NCBI GenBank assembly: GCA_009823505.1
Contig: VZQC01005693.1
Span: 1-64,000, forward strand
Source: Rhizomys pruinosus
Taxonomy: Eukaryota; Chordata; Mammalia; Rodentia; Spalacidae
Direction: 5' to 3'
Length of the DNA stretch: 64,000 nt
Under the pieces are notes generated by a model. That model was not told where the DNA came from, ran no database searches, and saw only the letters and a list, made by a program, of their open reading frames with translations. The translations under genes were made by a program, and so were the position numbers. Within the stretch, counting starts at the first letter, position 1; each line of letters begins with the position of its first letter. This document shows positions 1 to 12,626 of this stretch, in pieces.

Positions 1-2202
1 CCTTTTCTTTCTTGCCTTATTGCTTCTAGCAAGTTTTTCAAGCACTATATTGAAAGAGGATGTGGTGACAGGGGGCAGCCTTGCAAGTTCCTAACTTAAA
101 AAGGAATGTTTCTGTCATATCTCCATTTAAGATAATATGACCGTGGGTTTCCTGTAATATGGCTTTTGATTACATTGAGGAATGGATCCCCTCCAATCCA
201 ATTCCTTCTATGACTTTCAGCTGAAGGATGCTGGATTTGTCAAAGGCTTTTTCAGCATCAAAAATTGAGATGATGGTGTTGGTTTTTGTCCTTTCATTCC
301 ACTTATGTGTTTGATGAATGTTTATTGATTTTTGTTGTTGAACATCCCTGCATCTCTGGTATGATCCACTTGGTCATGATGGATGAACTTACTTATGTGG
401 GTCCCGTATGCAATTTGCCAGTTATCCTGTTTAGAATTTTGTCTTCTGTGTTCATTAGGGAGATGGGTCTAATAATTCTCCTTTTTTAGTTTGTATCTTT
501 GACCTGGTTTGGGTAAATAGAGGAATGCTGGCTTTATAGAAGGAAATTTGGGAGAATTCCCTTCTAAACAGTTTTCAAGTAATAAGTTTGTAGGTCCTTT
601 TTTGACAATGTTTTATAGAATTTGCAATGAAAACACATCATGGGCCTGGGCTTTTTTTAGGTTGGGAGGCTTCTTATTACATGTTGCCAATTTCTTTATG
701 TATTATGGGGCCTGTTTAAGCTGTGGATCTCCTATTGGTTGAGCTTTGGTGAATTCCCAGGATAATTCAGATTTTCATCCATTTTTCTAGGTTTTCAAAC
801 TTGGTGAGTATAGGTTTTTTGAAGTATTCCGGTGTGATTTTCTGGATCTTTTACTTGTCTGTTTTTGGAATATTTCCCTTTTCATCTGGATTGGTTGGTT
901 TGATTTGGAGTTGTTCCTTCTTTCTTTTGATTAACTGGGCTAGAGGTCTGTCTATTTGTTTATTCTTTCAAAGAACCACCTTTTTTTTTTTTTTTTCATT
1001 GATTTTTTTGTACTGATTTCTTTGTTTCTATTTCCATTGATTTCTGGGTCTGATTTTTGTTATTATCTTCTGTCTGTTGCATTTAAGGGTTCCAAATCTC
1101 TGTGTGTTGCCTCTAAAAGAAAGTGATTTTTTTAGCACTGTAGTGTGTTAGATCATTCACTTGGCTCTTTCTGTTTTTCTAAATGTAGGCACCCCCAGGG
1201 CCTATAAAATTCCCTCTTAGGAATGCTTTTAAGAAATATCACCATCAGTGTTTGTTTTTTTTGTGTGTGTGTTTGTCATTGTCATTCAGTTCCCAAGGAA
1301 TGCTTTTTTATTTCTTTCTTTATCTCTTCCTTGCCATTCCATTATTCAAGAGTGTGTTGTTTAGTTTTCCATGTGTTCTTTGTAGGCTTATAGGGCCTTA
1401 TCCTGGTGTTGATGTTGAGCTTGTATTGCACTGGGTCTGATAGAATGCATGAAATTATTTCAATCAATTTTGTAATTTGGGAAGAAATTTCTTTTGTGTC
1501 ACCGTAATTGTGTTCAATTTTTGGAGAATGTTCCATGGGGTGCTGAGTAGAAAAAGTGTATCCCTCGCTGTGATGATGGAAAAAAAAAAAAAGAAAAGAA
1601 AGTGTATTCTGTGGTATTGGTGGAATATTTGGTAGGGTCTATGAGGCCATTTGTCAATCAATATATTTTCAGTTCAGATGTTTCTGTTTATTCTTTGTCC
1701 TGTTGAACCTATCTAAAGGCTCAGTGGGTTATTGAAGGCCCCTACTATGGTGTGTACTGAGGGTAGTGTGTGAATTGTGGTCTTTGGAGAATGTCTTTAA
1801 TTAAAGTTTGGTGCACCAGAAGTTTGGGGCATATATATTCAAAATTATGAAATCTTCTTGGTAGATTGTTCCTTTCACAAATAAATATAAATGCCTTCTT
1901 TATCTCATTCTGATTTTTACTTTGAAGTCAATTTTTCTGATATTAAAAATAGCAACACCTGCTTCTTTTTGGTAACCAAATTTGGCCTGGAAATATTTTT
2001 TCCATCCTTTCACTTTAAGGTGGTGCCTGTCCCTCTGGGAAGGTAAGTTGTGTTTCTTGTAAGACAGCAAATATGATGGATTCTGTTTCCTAAATCCAAT
2101 CTCCCCAGTCTATGTCTTTTCATTGGGAATTAAAAAATAGTCCATTCATATTTAAGGTTATGACTGATAGGTTTGTGTTGCTTCCTTTTGCTTGTTATCC
2201 AT
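1..2202 (-). pseudogene. L1 ORF2 remnant (endonuclease to reverse transcriptase)
   Basis: L1 ORF2 encodes an endonuclease and reverse transcriptase used in target-primed reverse transcription. A start codon in the usual context lies at 2202 on the minus strand. It is followed by the L1 endonuclease opening, the ITLNINGLNSPIKRHR-type stretch, seen here near 2075-2160 in broken form. Near base 30-60 the minus strand gives the reverse-transcriptase FNIVLE...LAR motif, which places base 1 at roughly residue 690. The frame is broken many times. A pyrimidine-rich indel (AAAAAAAAAAAA) sits at 1579-1590. Confidence 0.85.
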
Positions 2203-2249
2203 TTGCTGTTCGGGTTTAGGTTTCTACCTCTACAGTTATGCTTTTATTG

Positions 2250-3250
2250 ATTTCTCTTTTCTGGTGCCTGGGGTTGGTTGCTCCTTTCTTCTGTTCTTTG
2301 ATTTGCTTCAAGTATCTCTGAAGGGTTGTTTTCCAGACATGTATTCTTTTCACTTTTTATGTCATGGAACGAATTTTCTCTCTCTTCAATTATAATTTGA
2401 AATTTTTGCAGGGTATAGTAACCTATGTTGGCATCTATTGTCCTTTAAACACTGGGAATGCTTTATTCCACATTCTTCTTGCTTTCCAAAAGTTTGCACT
2501 GAGAAAGTCAGTTGTAATCTTGATGTGTTTCCCCTTACATGTAACTCATTGTTTTTTTCTCTTGTGGCTTTAAAAAGGAATTTTGTCTTTGTTTTTGGGT
2601 GTCTAAGCATTTTACAAACTATGATGTGTGGAGAATTTTCTTCTTCTGATCTGTCTGTTTTGGAGTTCCTTGTGCTTCTTGTATTTGTATTGTTTTTGTC
2701 TTTTTTTTTAGTTTGGGAAATTTCATCTATTATTCTGTTGAAGATTGATCAATACCATTCTCTTGGGATTCTTTGATCTTTCCTCTATTCTATGATGTGG
2801 AGGGTTTGATGTTTTCATAGTGTCCCCACAGTTCCTGGTTTGTTCCACTTTTGTGTATTTTTAAATTTTTCATATTCCTTTACTTGAGGTTTTTAGTTGT
2901 TCTGTGTTATCTTCCAGGTCTGATATTCCTTTGTTCTGCTTCCCTCCATTCTTGTTTTCTGAGGCTTTTTCCATTCCTTTCCTCTTTGATGATTGGATGA
3001 GTGTTTGATTTCCTTTTTCATTCCCTCTTCTGAATTTCTTTAGTATTTCTACTTTCTTTTTGGAGCTTGTCAAATCACTTCCTGGTAGCTCTTTGCTTTG
3101 CCTGGTTGGTTTCCTATCTTTTTCAGCATGGGATCTTTTCAGTGTTTCTTCCTTTCAGGATTTTGTCATTCTCTCTCTCTCTCTTCCTAGGTCCTCTTGA
3201 GTCCTTCATTCTCTTTTCTTAGTTTTTTGATTTGCTCTTTATAATCTTGG
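2250..3250 (-). pseudogene. L1 ORF1 remnant
   Basis: ORF1 encodes the trimeric RNA-binding chaperone of L1. The minus-strand frame at 2386-2610 carries the carboxy-terminal-domain signature RLLYPAKIS. The frame at 2870-3073 is rich in Lys, Glu and Asn with heptad-like spacing, consistent with the coiled coil. Downstream (2250-2385) the sense strand still reads like the ORF1 tail before the ORF2 start. Frameshifts separate the pieces. Confidence 0.75.
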
Positions 3251-3599
3251 AATTCTTTTAAAATAAGTCCCTATTGTGTTCCTGATATCTGTGTCCTGGG
3301 CCCCATCCCCAGGGGGAATCCCAATCTAGGAATCTTCCATATCGGGTTGGTAGAGCTTTGGTTGTGGAATTATCCTGCCCCTTTCCCATGTTGTCTCTTT
3401 CTTCGTGTTCCTGGCATATATGTGCTTCTCCTTGGCCTGTATTCCCAATGTGAGTGCTAAAATGGGCCCTCTTCACTCTGTTGAAGGCTTGCTTTGCTTG
3501 CCTCCTTCTTATGCCTTCGTAATCCCAGTTGGTGGGGAGTGGGGGGGTGCTCTCTAACTGTGGTACCTGTGCTTCAGCTGGTCTCAGGAGATCTCAAAT

Positions 3600-4350
3600 T
3601 GTCCTTAGTATTCTAAGACTCTGATTCTAGACTCTGCGTAGGTGCCAGAACCTGAGGATATGCAAGTAGCTTTTATAAAATGGTCTGGTGTTGCATAGCA
3701 ACTAAACCTGCTAGATTATTTATAAACCTACAACAATGTTGACACTATGACAGTGATTGTTTGGAGAATAGTAATAAGAACATTTTTCCATGGTTAAGTA
3801 GAATGCAATTTTTTTGAGTATATTTAATTCTAGGAGGTTGAAATCCCAGCCACAGAGTCTATGGATATTGAGAGTTAACATTTGTGTCTGTTGCTTAAAA
3901 TATAAAAAAGAACACCATAGTTTCAGTGCAACTATCTACATATAAAGAACTTTAAAATTATTCAGAGTTAAAGGGTTTGGCTTGTCTATTATGGCTGTAT
4001 GGAGCTCTCTGTTAGTCTAACATTTAGGACTGACAGACTCTCAATAGCAATATTGTGGGGAATACATTTTCCTTTTTGTTTCTAAAAAGCCATCTGTGGA
4101 GAAACAGGCTCTTAGAGATGCTCAATTTTCAATGAATAAGGCTTAATTCATGAGAAGATAACAAATATAAATAGTAGAAACATTTAAACAAATTTAAAAT
4201 TCTCTGACTTTGTATAACATTATTCCCAATAGATAATCAATCATTCATAATGTTAGCAAATATCTTCTAAAACAATTTCTCTCTCCTCTGTTCCAATTTT
4301 CTGCTTTATTATTAAAATTATTAATACAAAATTGAAATTTCTGTACCTAT
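3600..4350. other. unassigned AT-rich intergenic DNA
   Basis: I see no coding frame, SINE or L1 similarity here. Base composition is AT-rich, like the other unassigned stretches of the window. Confidence 0.5.
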
Positions 4351-4354
4351 GAAA

Positions 4355-4690
4355 AATGGTTAATTTTACATGTCAACTTGAGTGGCTGAAGTCCTAACCA
4401 GGAAGAAGTGGATACAGTGTTTCTAGTGTTTCCCTGCAGCTTCAAGTAGAAATTAGCATCTGACTAATTATGCAAGAAGCCACAGGCCTCATCACTGAGC
4501 ACAGAAAGCACCCAGTCCATTGTGGCCTGGGTAGAAAAATGAAGCAGATCAAGGACAAATCACTCTGTTCTGGAGTTTGGACACTGCTTTTCAAGACTTT
4601 AGTCATTGAAACACATTTCTCAGGACTTAGGCTCTAACACTAACAGGCTGCCTGGCTTTTGACATGGACTGAATTATACCACTCTGATTT
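4355..4690 (+). mobile_element. ancient mammalian interspersed repeat (family not assigned)
   Basis: The start, TTAATTTTACATGTCAACTT, and the later 'GACATGGACTGAATTATACCACT' -like stretch are in the order of a widespread old mammalian repeat that begins with the ATGTGTCAACTTGAC motif. Divergence is high. I cannot name the family with confidence, and the boundaries are approximate. Confidence 0.45.
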
Positions 4691-5840
4691 TCAGCTTACA
4701 AGAAGAAGAAAAACTGTTCTATGAGAATGTCTTTTCTGGGAAAGACTTGTAACAAGCCTTTACAAACTGAACTTTTATATAACCTTGTTAATCACACATT
4801 TGGTGAATATTTAGAACTGTTTTCCTTCTGTTCACACACTGAGTACTCAGCTTGTTTAGAACTGACCTCTAAACAATCTATGCAAACACTCCCACAGTGA
4901 TTTGGAATTTCAATGTAATTAACTTACAAACTAATCTGAACATACAACTTGAAACCATATTTCCTGTTTGTGACTCAGTTATGCCTAAACTCAGAGCAAT
5001 GTATGTTTTCAGAAGACATAACAGCAGTAATGATGTTGAAAACAATAATGAAATTAAAAACATCTCTCCCGTAAAGGTTGTAGGTTGATAACCTCTACTT
5101 GTAGCTTGGTATGCTGTCATGTCAGTACACCCAGAAAAACAACTCCTTCTTCTCTAAAACTGATATCAAAGATTGTTTATGGTTTCCCCATACTATGCTT
5201 GATATGCTGTTCAATAAATATGAAAGATAACTCTTTATTCAACATATCTCTGAAAGAATTGGTCTGAGGGAAACCAGAACAGATCAGGATCATTCTTGGT
5301 TAAATTACTCCAAGAGTGAAGTTTTCTCTTCAATCAGCACCTGACCTATTGCAGTGTTCCATGTAAGGACACAGGTACCATCACACTGAGTAACATAAGC
5401 AAATTTCTCTCTATCTATTATCTATTGATATATATATATACCTATAATATATTGATAATTATTTAATAACTAGTATAGCTAATATATAATACCACTATTC
5501 AAGTATTTAAGTATCTTTACTTAAATGTCAATAACATACATACATATTTTTGTTTGGTGATCTTTGTGATTCTTATATAAGAACATAACCTTTTACTGTT
5601 TTTTTCAGATTTACTGTTTAGTAAATCTGCAATCACTTTCAATATTATTAGTATCATAGGAATATAACCTAATTTTAATCAATATTGAGCCTTCCACCAT
5701 GGACTTTATGAATCTTTATTCAATATTCTAATGTGGCTTGACAAATACTTCATCTATTAGTTACTTCAAATATGGCCACACACTTAATAACAAACATTTA
5801 TTAAATTATCTTTTAATTTTAATAATTTAATCATGTCTAT
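4691..5840. other. unassigned AT-rich intergenic DNA
   Basis: Nothing recognisable is present apart from short TA-rich runs near 5430-5480. The small open frames at 4878-5267 overlap on both strands and show no motif. Confidence 0.5.
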
Positions 5841-6066
5841 GATGTGCATCTGTGTGTAAGTATGTGTACTTGAGAGCAAGTGCCCATGGAGGTCAAAGTT
5901 ATGCATCTCAAGCTACAGGCAGTTGTGAGATATCCAACATGAATGATAAGGAACCAAACTCTGGTCCTCTGCAAGAGCAAAATGCACTCAACCAAGCCCA
6001 GGGTACTAATCCCAGACCTCTGGAAGAGCAGTCAAAGCTCTTAACAACTGAACCATCACTCTAGCC
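5841..6066 (-). mobile_element. diverged B2-like SINE
   Basis: The plus strand ends in a B2-type complement: 'agagcag...agctcttaac.actgaaccatc.ctagccc'. The promoter end is therefore on the right and the element is on the minus strand. The arm that normally reads 'cctctgcaagagca' occurs twice (about 5968-5988 and 6018-6034), so part of the tRNA-like region is duplicated or two SINEs are fused. Confidence 0.65.
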
Positions 6067-6144
6067 CTGATTTTATTTTTTAATTTTTATTATTATTACC
6101 ATTTATTTTATTTGTCTCAATATTATTATTATTACTTCATTGAT

Positions 6145-6280
6145 TTTTTGAGACAGGGTCTCCATGTAGCCCTAGCTAGCCTAGAACTCGCTATGGAGAC
6201 CAGGCTCTCCTGGATCTCCAGATACCTGCTTGTTTCTGCCTCCCAAGTACTGTGAACAAAGGCATACACTGTATCCAGCT
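6145..6280 (-). mobile_element. B1 SINE
   Basis: The plus strand reads 'tttttgagacagggtctc', then 'gaccaggct', and ends near 'atccagc', which is the complement of B1. B1 is a 7SL-derived, L1-mobilised SINE. This copy is moderately diverged. Confidence 0.85.
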
Positions 6281-7056
6281 TTATGGATATTTTACTATTT
6301 TCTCTATTTCTATGTCTGAATTCAAGTTTCTGGAAACACCAAGTTTTGCATGTTTAAAGTGTTATGCCATTCTTGAGATTTGTTGTCAAAGAATGTTTAT
6401 TAAATAAGTTGAAAACTGAAAAAAAATTTATGAGCTATGTTCACATTCATTATCAATCTTTCCTCATTAATACACACAAGCTTTTCCATTTATGTGGATC
6501 ACAATATGTGTCTGAGAAAAGGGGTCAGGATATCTGCTATATGCTTGTCAAGAGTCCTTTGGTAAAGAATTTATTTAAAGAAGTTGCCAAATAACTACCA
6601 CAAGCTGAAGAGGTCATATGCATGTTGTCAGTATGGGATGAACAGACTGCAGAATATCACCATTGAGATTATGGAAACTAGATGTATCATTTAAAAACCA
6701 TGCCATGTAATATTTATGCTATTATCAGTCTAAACAGACTGGCCTAACTTATTAAAATGTATATGCAACACTATACTTAATGCTCTTGCTTATTAATTTT
6801 TACTTTGTACATTATTAAATTTCTAATAATCTAATAAAACATTAAAAATTAAATGTATGAGTGCATTTGCTGTTATTAAATTATTGTTCTAATTTAAAGA
6901 AATACACCACATTCACATGTGATAAATCAAGGACATAAAATATATATTTTCAACAATAAATCACATTAGTTACCATTCTTCCCTATTTTACACTTATGGT
7001 AACAGAACTATTGAATTTATTTTTCCCACTAAGTTAGCCTGTACTTAATTATTGCT

Positions 7057-7059
<3 letters not shown>

Positions 7060-7087
<28 letters not shown>

Positions 7088-7088
7088 T
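7060..7088. repeat. (TA)n microsatellite
   Basis: About 14 uninterrupted TA units. Confidence 0.95.
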
Positions 7089-7320
7089 ACTACAACGGAG
7101 TTCTGACATTATTTTATATTTCATATCTCACCAGTTAAAGACACAATATCCCACAAGAGTGCTGCAAATAAAGTTGTTGCTAAAAGCTTCGTGTTCTAAG
7201 TCTGCATATTTCTGATCAAGTGCTTTGACATTGCAGTTTTCAGTACCATCTTCTGGTAAAATGACACAAAATTCAATGAATCAGTATATTTGAGCTTATA
7301 GTTTTATTATTAAAACACAT

Positions 7321-7324
7321 CACA

Positions 7325-7359
<35 letters not shown>
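7321..7359. repeat. (CA)n microsatellite
   Basis: About 19 CA units, with a small interruption at the left edge. Confidence 0.95.
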
Positions 7360-7361
<2 letters not shown>

Positions 7362-7841
7362 TGATCATCCAAAAGAATAAACACATTGGGCAAAGTCTAG
7401 CAAAGTTTTAGATAAATAGTTCTGACATTTTGGCTCTGTGGCACCAAAACTTATGTCCCTTCTGTCACATAATTTGTATGAATAATCAGGAAAAATACTT
7501 AGACTTTGGGAGTCTAGAGATTTTCTTGAGTTTTATATTGTAAGCAGCATGGTCATTGGAATGAGCTGCCTCTAGCCTTAATGCTTCTCCACAGGATGAA
7601 ATCATACCACACAACCCAAGACTCCAATCCTCCAGTCACGTAGTTGGTTCTTGCCTCCTATCAAAGCCACCCAAAGGGTCTTCATATGTCACCTCGTTAG
7701 GACAAACTCAGAAACTACCTAAAAACAAGAAACAACAAGTGTGTGTTTTTATATTATTTTCTAAGACTGAAACAAATAAACTAATATTCTATTCTGTATT
7801 ATTACAAAATGGGCTTCTGTAGATTCACAGAACAGTTCTTA

Positions 7842-9240
7842 TTAAATTTAGCTGTCCTCCCCATCCCTGCCCCTCCAATCCCTCACCAGACCTTATGTAT
7901 TCCACCATCCATTGTAAGTCCTGTCCAGTCAAAAAATAGTACCCAGATGTCTTTAAGTGCACGGGAGTTGAGTCAGCTCATTTAGAGCTGGTAGATAAGG
8001 CAGCATTCTCCCTCACCTAGTAGCAATCAATCTCCACTCAGTCTACAGCTGGGCCACCACCAATTTCTCTCCTCCCCTCTGGGTGTTTGTTTAATTGAGT
8101 TGCCATTGGTCCTTTCGTCAGTCCCACCATTGCCACAAGTGACCATGTGCAAGCTTCCAGTGACCTGAAATCCTCTGCTTCTCTGTGTCTGAGCAGTTGT
8201 GAGATTCTGCAGTAGCTTCCATCTGTTGCAGAAAGAATCTTCATTGAGTGGTACATGGAATGCTTGTCTGTAAATATAAGGATCCATGTTTAGCTTATTA
8301 TAAGAAATTATATTTGTCAGAGATATGACAAAGCCATGGTTTTCTTTAGGATCTATGTCCTCTCCAGCCATGTATATTTGGCTACAATTACAGTGCCACC
8401 CACCAGTCACCTCTAATTTAGAGGGCTTTAAGTCCAATTAGGTTGTTACCCCCAATATAGCATTGTTACCACTGCACCAATAGGGGCAGCTTGCTCTGCA
8501 AACTTCTATGGTTATTAGCTTAGGGCTGGGTTGGCCCATTAATTGATTTTCTCAGTTAGCAGTTTGCATATTAGGATCTCGGATTATGGGAGCTAAACTT
8601 CAGGTAGACTGCTTTCAGGTCAGTTCCTGCTCCATTGGTCCAAATCCTGCTTCCCTATGTCCTGTATTCAGCAGTAGGGTCTTATTTGTTAGTTCTGAGA
8701 GATAAGAGATTTGACAATAGCCTGTGTTATTTTGGGAGTCTCCTGGACCTCTCACACCTAACACCCAAAGGGAGGCATCTTCTGTCTGGTATTGTGTTCC
8801 TTGCCAAAGAGTCTCCAGTAATACACATGGACTGATGTCAAGACATTGCATACACATTTCTCATGGGGTTACAGGTCCATCAGAGTGTTCCCTATCTTCA
8901 CCAAGATTCATTCATCTCTATTCTTTTCCTGCTCATCTGACCTCCTTCCTCTTCCTAAGTCCCAGCATCCTTATTTCCACCCTTCCCCACAATAACATCC
9001 ACTTCCCACTCTCTTCCGTCTCCTGACCCCCACACTGTGGCCCCTTGAATGTCCCTCCCTCCTCTCCTCCCAGGTGAATGCTCCCAATTTCCCCACGTCC
9101 TTCTGGTAACATATGTCCCCTACTATCACCTCTTTTCCGGTTTCTTCTTTTCCTTTACTCCTGTGTATCCTTTCCATTTTCCTGGCTCCTGGTGTTTCAC
9201 CAGCATGTATACTCACATATAAGCAAATGAAGCTATAATC
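7842..9240 (-). mobile_element. L1 3' UTR of the composite L1
   Basis: The segment runs without a break into the antisense ORF2 carboxy end. Motifs such as 'caatagcctgtgtta' and 'cagcagtagggtcttat' (about 8670-8740) recur at 22240-22700, also an L1 3' end. Bases 8885-9130 are strongly C/T-rich on the plus strand, so the RNA strand is G/A-rich, a usual trait of rodent L1 3' UTRs. The frames at 8027-9216 in this segment are chance. Confidence 0.7.
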
Positions 9241-10179
9241 TTTAAGTGAGGGGAAAATACACCACTTGCTTTCTGCATTTGTATTACTTCATTTAGTATA
9301 ACCCTCCCTAGGTCCATCTTTTTACCTGTAAGTTTCATAATTTCATCTTTTCTTACTGCTGAGTAGAAGTCCATTGTGTAAATGTGCCACGTTTTCATTA
9401 TCTGTTCATTATTTGAGGGGCATTTAGGTTGTTCCCATTTCTTAGCTACTGTGAAGAGAGCAGAAACAAACATGGAAGTACAGATATCTCTAGAGTAGGA
9501 TGAGTCCTTTGTGTAAGCCAACGAGTGGTATAACCAGATCATATGGCAGATTCATTTTTAGTTTTTTTTTTGAGAGTACTCCACACTGCTTTCCATAGTG
9601 GTTGCACAATTCCTAACAAGTGTTCCCCTTTTTCCATGTCCTTGCTACCATCAGGAGACATTAGTTCTCTTGATTTGAGTCAGTTTGACAGGTATACGAT
9701 GAAATCTTAAAGTGGTATTTAACTACGTTTCTCTAATCAGTAAGGATGTTGAACAGTTTTATGGTGTGTCTTAGTCTTTTTTATTTCTTCATTTGAGAAG
9801 CCTCATTGAGGTGTATAGCCATCCTTTTATTGTTATTTATTTTCTTGTTTCTTTGTTTTTTGAGTTCTTTTTGTATTCTTGATATTAGTCTTCTATTGGA
9901 TGTGTTGCTGGCAAAGATTTTTCTCCAACTCAGTGGGTTTCCTCTTCACTTCCTTGGTTGTTACTTTTTCTGTACAGAGCCTATGTAGTTTAATGAGGTC
10001 TGAGTTATTGATTGTTGTTCTTAATGCATGAACAGCTGATGTCTGATTTAAGAAGTCTTTTCCTATTCCTATATCTTGACGGGTTTCTGGCTATGCTTTC
10101 TTGTAGGAGTTTCAGGTTTTATATTGAGGTCTCTGATTGATTTGGAGTTGTCTTTTGTTGCAGTTTAAAGATAATGGTC

Positions 10180-10344
10180 TGCTGGGTGTGGTGGCACATG
10201 CCTTTAATCCTAGCAGTTGGGAGGCAGAGGCAGAGGCAGGCAGATCTTTGTGAGTTCAAGGCCAGCCTGGTCTACAGACTGAGTTCCAGGACAGCTGGGG
10301 CTACAGGGAGACCATGTCTCAAAAAGACCAAAAGAAAAAAAAAA
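10180..10344 (+). mobile_element. B1 SINE with target duplication
   Basis: Full B1 body from 'gctgggtgtggtggcacatg' to an A-rich tail. The flanks AAAGATAATGGTC at 10167-10179 and 10345-10357 are identical, giving a 13-base target-site duplication inside the older L1. Confidence 0.95.
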
Positions 10345-10617
10345 AAAGATAATGGTCCAACTACATTATTCTGCAGGTGGAGATCCAGTTCTGCCAGCAT
10401 CATTTGTTGAAGATGCAGTCTTTCCTCCATTGTGTTTTCTTTCTCAAATATCAGGTGGCTAAAAGTTTTTGCACTGATGTTTGGTTCTTCTGTTGTGTTC
10501 CATTGATCTACATGTCTGTTATTGTGCCATTACCATGAAGGTTTTATGACTATAACTCTGTAATATAATCTGAGATCTGGTATGGTGATCCCCCCAGTAT
10601 TGTTCGTTTTTCTAGTG

Positions 10618-10752
10618 GTATTTCTTGGACCTCTTATGTATATTATGTTGTCCACAAATAAAGTTAATTTAACCTCTTACTTCCAATTAGTGCTCTTGTA
10701 ATTTCATTCTCTTGTATTATTGCTCTTGCAAGAGTTTCAAGTACTATAATTT
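10618..10752 (-). repeat. internal duplication of an L1 ORF2 segment
   Basis: This stretch matches 11170-11305 with a modest number of differences, in the same orientation and about 555 bases apart. The L1 sequence on either side (ending 'attgttcgttttt' and resuming 'tctatccagggtctt') would be continuous without it, so it is an extra copy inserted into the L1. Confidence 0.75.
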
Positions 10753-11799
10753 TGTCTATCCAGGGTCTTTTGTGATTCCATATATATTTTATGATGATTT
10801 TTTTCTAGCTCTGTAAAGAATGTATGAGATATTTTGATTGGCATTGAAGTGAATTTATAGATTGCTTTTTGTAAGATGGTCATTTTCACAGTATTGATTC
10901 TACGAATCCATGAACATGGTAGGTCTTTCCATTGCCTAATGTCTTCCTTTATTCTTTCTTTAAAGATTTGATATTTACATTGTAGAGATCTTTAATGTCT
11001 TTGGTTAGATTTATTCCTAAGTATTTTATTTTTTGAAGGTAATTTTGAATGGGAGAGTTTCTTTGAATGCCTTTTCTGTCATTGGTATATAGAAAGGCTA
11101 TTGCTCTCTCTAAGTTGATTCTGTAATCTGCCACTTTACTGAAAGTTTTAATAATTTCTAACAGTTTTCTAGTGGAATTTTTTGGACCTCTTATGTAGAT
11201 CATATTGTCTAAAAATAGAGTTAATTCGTCCTCTTATTTCCAATTAGTGCTCTTGTAATTTTATTCTCTTGTATTATTGCTCTTGCAAGAATTTCAAGTA
11301 CTGTAATAAAAAGGAGTGGACATAGTGGACATCCCTGTCTGGTTCCCGATTTTCTCCATTTAGAATGATTTAGGCTATGGGTTTGCTTTATATAGCTTTA
11401 TTTTGAGGTATGTTCCCTGAACAAATATGGATGGTTGTTGGATTTTGTCAAAAGTCTTTTCTCCATGTATTGAGATAACCATTTGGCTTTCATTTTTAAA
11501 TCATTTTATGTGTTTTATTATGTGTATTGACTTATGTAAATTGAACCATCCCTGCATATCTGTAAAAACTGACTAGATTGTGGTGGATGATCTTTTGATG
11601 TGTGTCTGTAAGTGGCTCACAAGTATTTTGTTCAGTATCTTTGCATCTATGTTCATTAAGGATAGGGGTGTATACTTTGCTTTTTTTGTGTGTCTTTACC
11701 TGCTTTTGGTACTGGAGTGATATTGGCCTCATAGAGGGAGTTTGGGAATGCTCCCTCTGTTTCTCCCTCCCTCTTTGAATAATTTAATCATTTGGTTGG

Positions 11800-12626
11800 A
11801 GATCTTTGAATGTCAGGTAGAAATCTGGTGTGAATATATGTGGCCTTGAGCTATTTTGTCAGGAGATTTTGCATTATTGCTTCAATTTCTTTATTTGTTA
11901 TGGGTCTGTTTAAGCTGTTGATCTCTTCTTGGTTTAAATTTGGGTGGTGTCTGTGATTTTAGAAATTAATCCATTTTTTAGATTTTTTAATTTAATGGAA
12001 TATTTAATAGATTTTTAACTTAATGCAATAATTTAATAGATTTTTAAACTATTCCGTTAAAATGTTCTGGATTTGTTTTTAATATCTATTGTGATGTTTC
12101 CCCTTTCATCTCTGATTTTCATTTTTTTGTTTGTTTGTTTAGGAATTCACATTTTTCCTTTTAATTTTATATTATTCTAAAATATGAATACACGCCTTTC
12201 ACCCATATACTAATTACAATTTCTGAAAATAAGTGGTAATCTAATTCTAGGGCCCCTTAAGAGATTCACATTATAACAGCACAGTTGCTTTCAGATAATA
12301 AGAAATATAACATTAAAGTTGCTTAGCTTGGCTTTCATTTAAGGGTTTGGTGTTAGTATCCACAAATAAGGGAAACAATTCCCTACTTGTTATTTTGGGA
12401 CTGTGTTACTTCACAGCATAATGTCTTCGAGTTCCATCTATATATCTGTAAAGTTCATGATGTCATCTTTCTTCTTCTTGTTTTTTGCAGAGGTGGCCGG
12501 AGCAGAAAGCCAAGAGACTTTCTTTTCTTTTTTTTTTTCTTTTCTTTTTTGTTTTTAGGTATACACACACATAAACATATCACCTGAATTGGAGGATTTT
12601 TTTCATTCTTTTTTTTTTTTTTTTTT
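11800..12626 (+). repeat. left copy of an 827-base block flanking the assembly gap
   Basis: Each base here recurs at +1406 (13206-14031). The two copies differ only in a T-run, where one C is shifted, and in the length of the terminal poly-T (18 versus 17). The copy spans the end of the older L1 and the start of the nested insertion, and stops at the N run in poly-T. Confidence 0.95.
12140..12480 (-). mobile_element. L1 3' UTR and extreme ORF2 end (first copy)
   Basis: The order of 'aattttatattattc', 'tgaaaataagtggta', 'agagattcacattataaca' and 'agttgctta' matches 14305-15060 and 52550-52690, both L1 3' UTRs running into ORF2. Similarity stops after 'gatgtcatctttctt' near 12470, so it is truncated. 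It is seen again at 13546-13886 because of the flanking duplication. Confidence 0.75.

Larger units (their letters stand above)
1..3600 (-). mobile_element. L1 LINE, antisense, 3' end outside the window
   Basis: Read on the minus strand, the segment gives part of an L1 5' leader, ORF1, ORF2 start and ORF2 up to the reverse transcriptase, in L1 order and without inversion. Stops and frameshifts are frequent, so the copy is dead. The 3' half lies beyond base 1. The 5' boundary near 3600 is approximate, because the leader (about 3250-3600) has no sharp end and no target duplication was visible. Confidence 0.88.
6281..7840. other. unassigned AT-rich DNA with two microsatellites
   Basis: No gene, SINE or L1 similarity is visible. 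The short frame at 6364-6594 has no motif and normal AT-rich composition. The two simple repeats inside are listed separately. Confidence 0.5.
9245..12120 (-). pseudogene. L1 ORF2 remnant, carboxy half (first part)
   Basis: The minus strand reads from the extreme carboxy end (frame 9213-9542, with an MKTWHIYTMDFYSAVRKDE stretch) back through the reverse transcriptase. The frame at 10949-11203 has the conserved FSKVADYRINLE...AFLYTND stretch. A B1 interrupts at 10180-10344 and an internal duplication at 10618-10752. The frame is closed many times. It continues at 17243. Confidence 0.85.
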
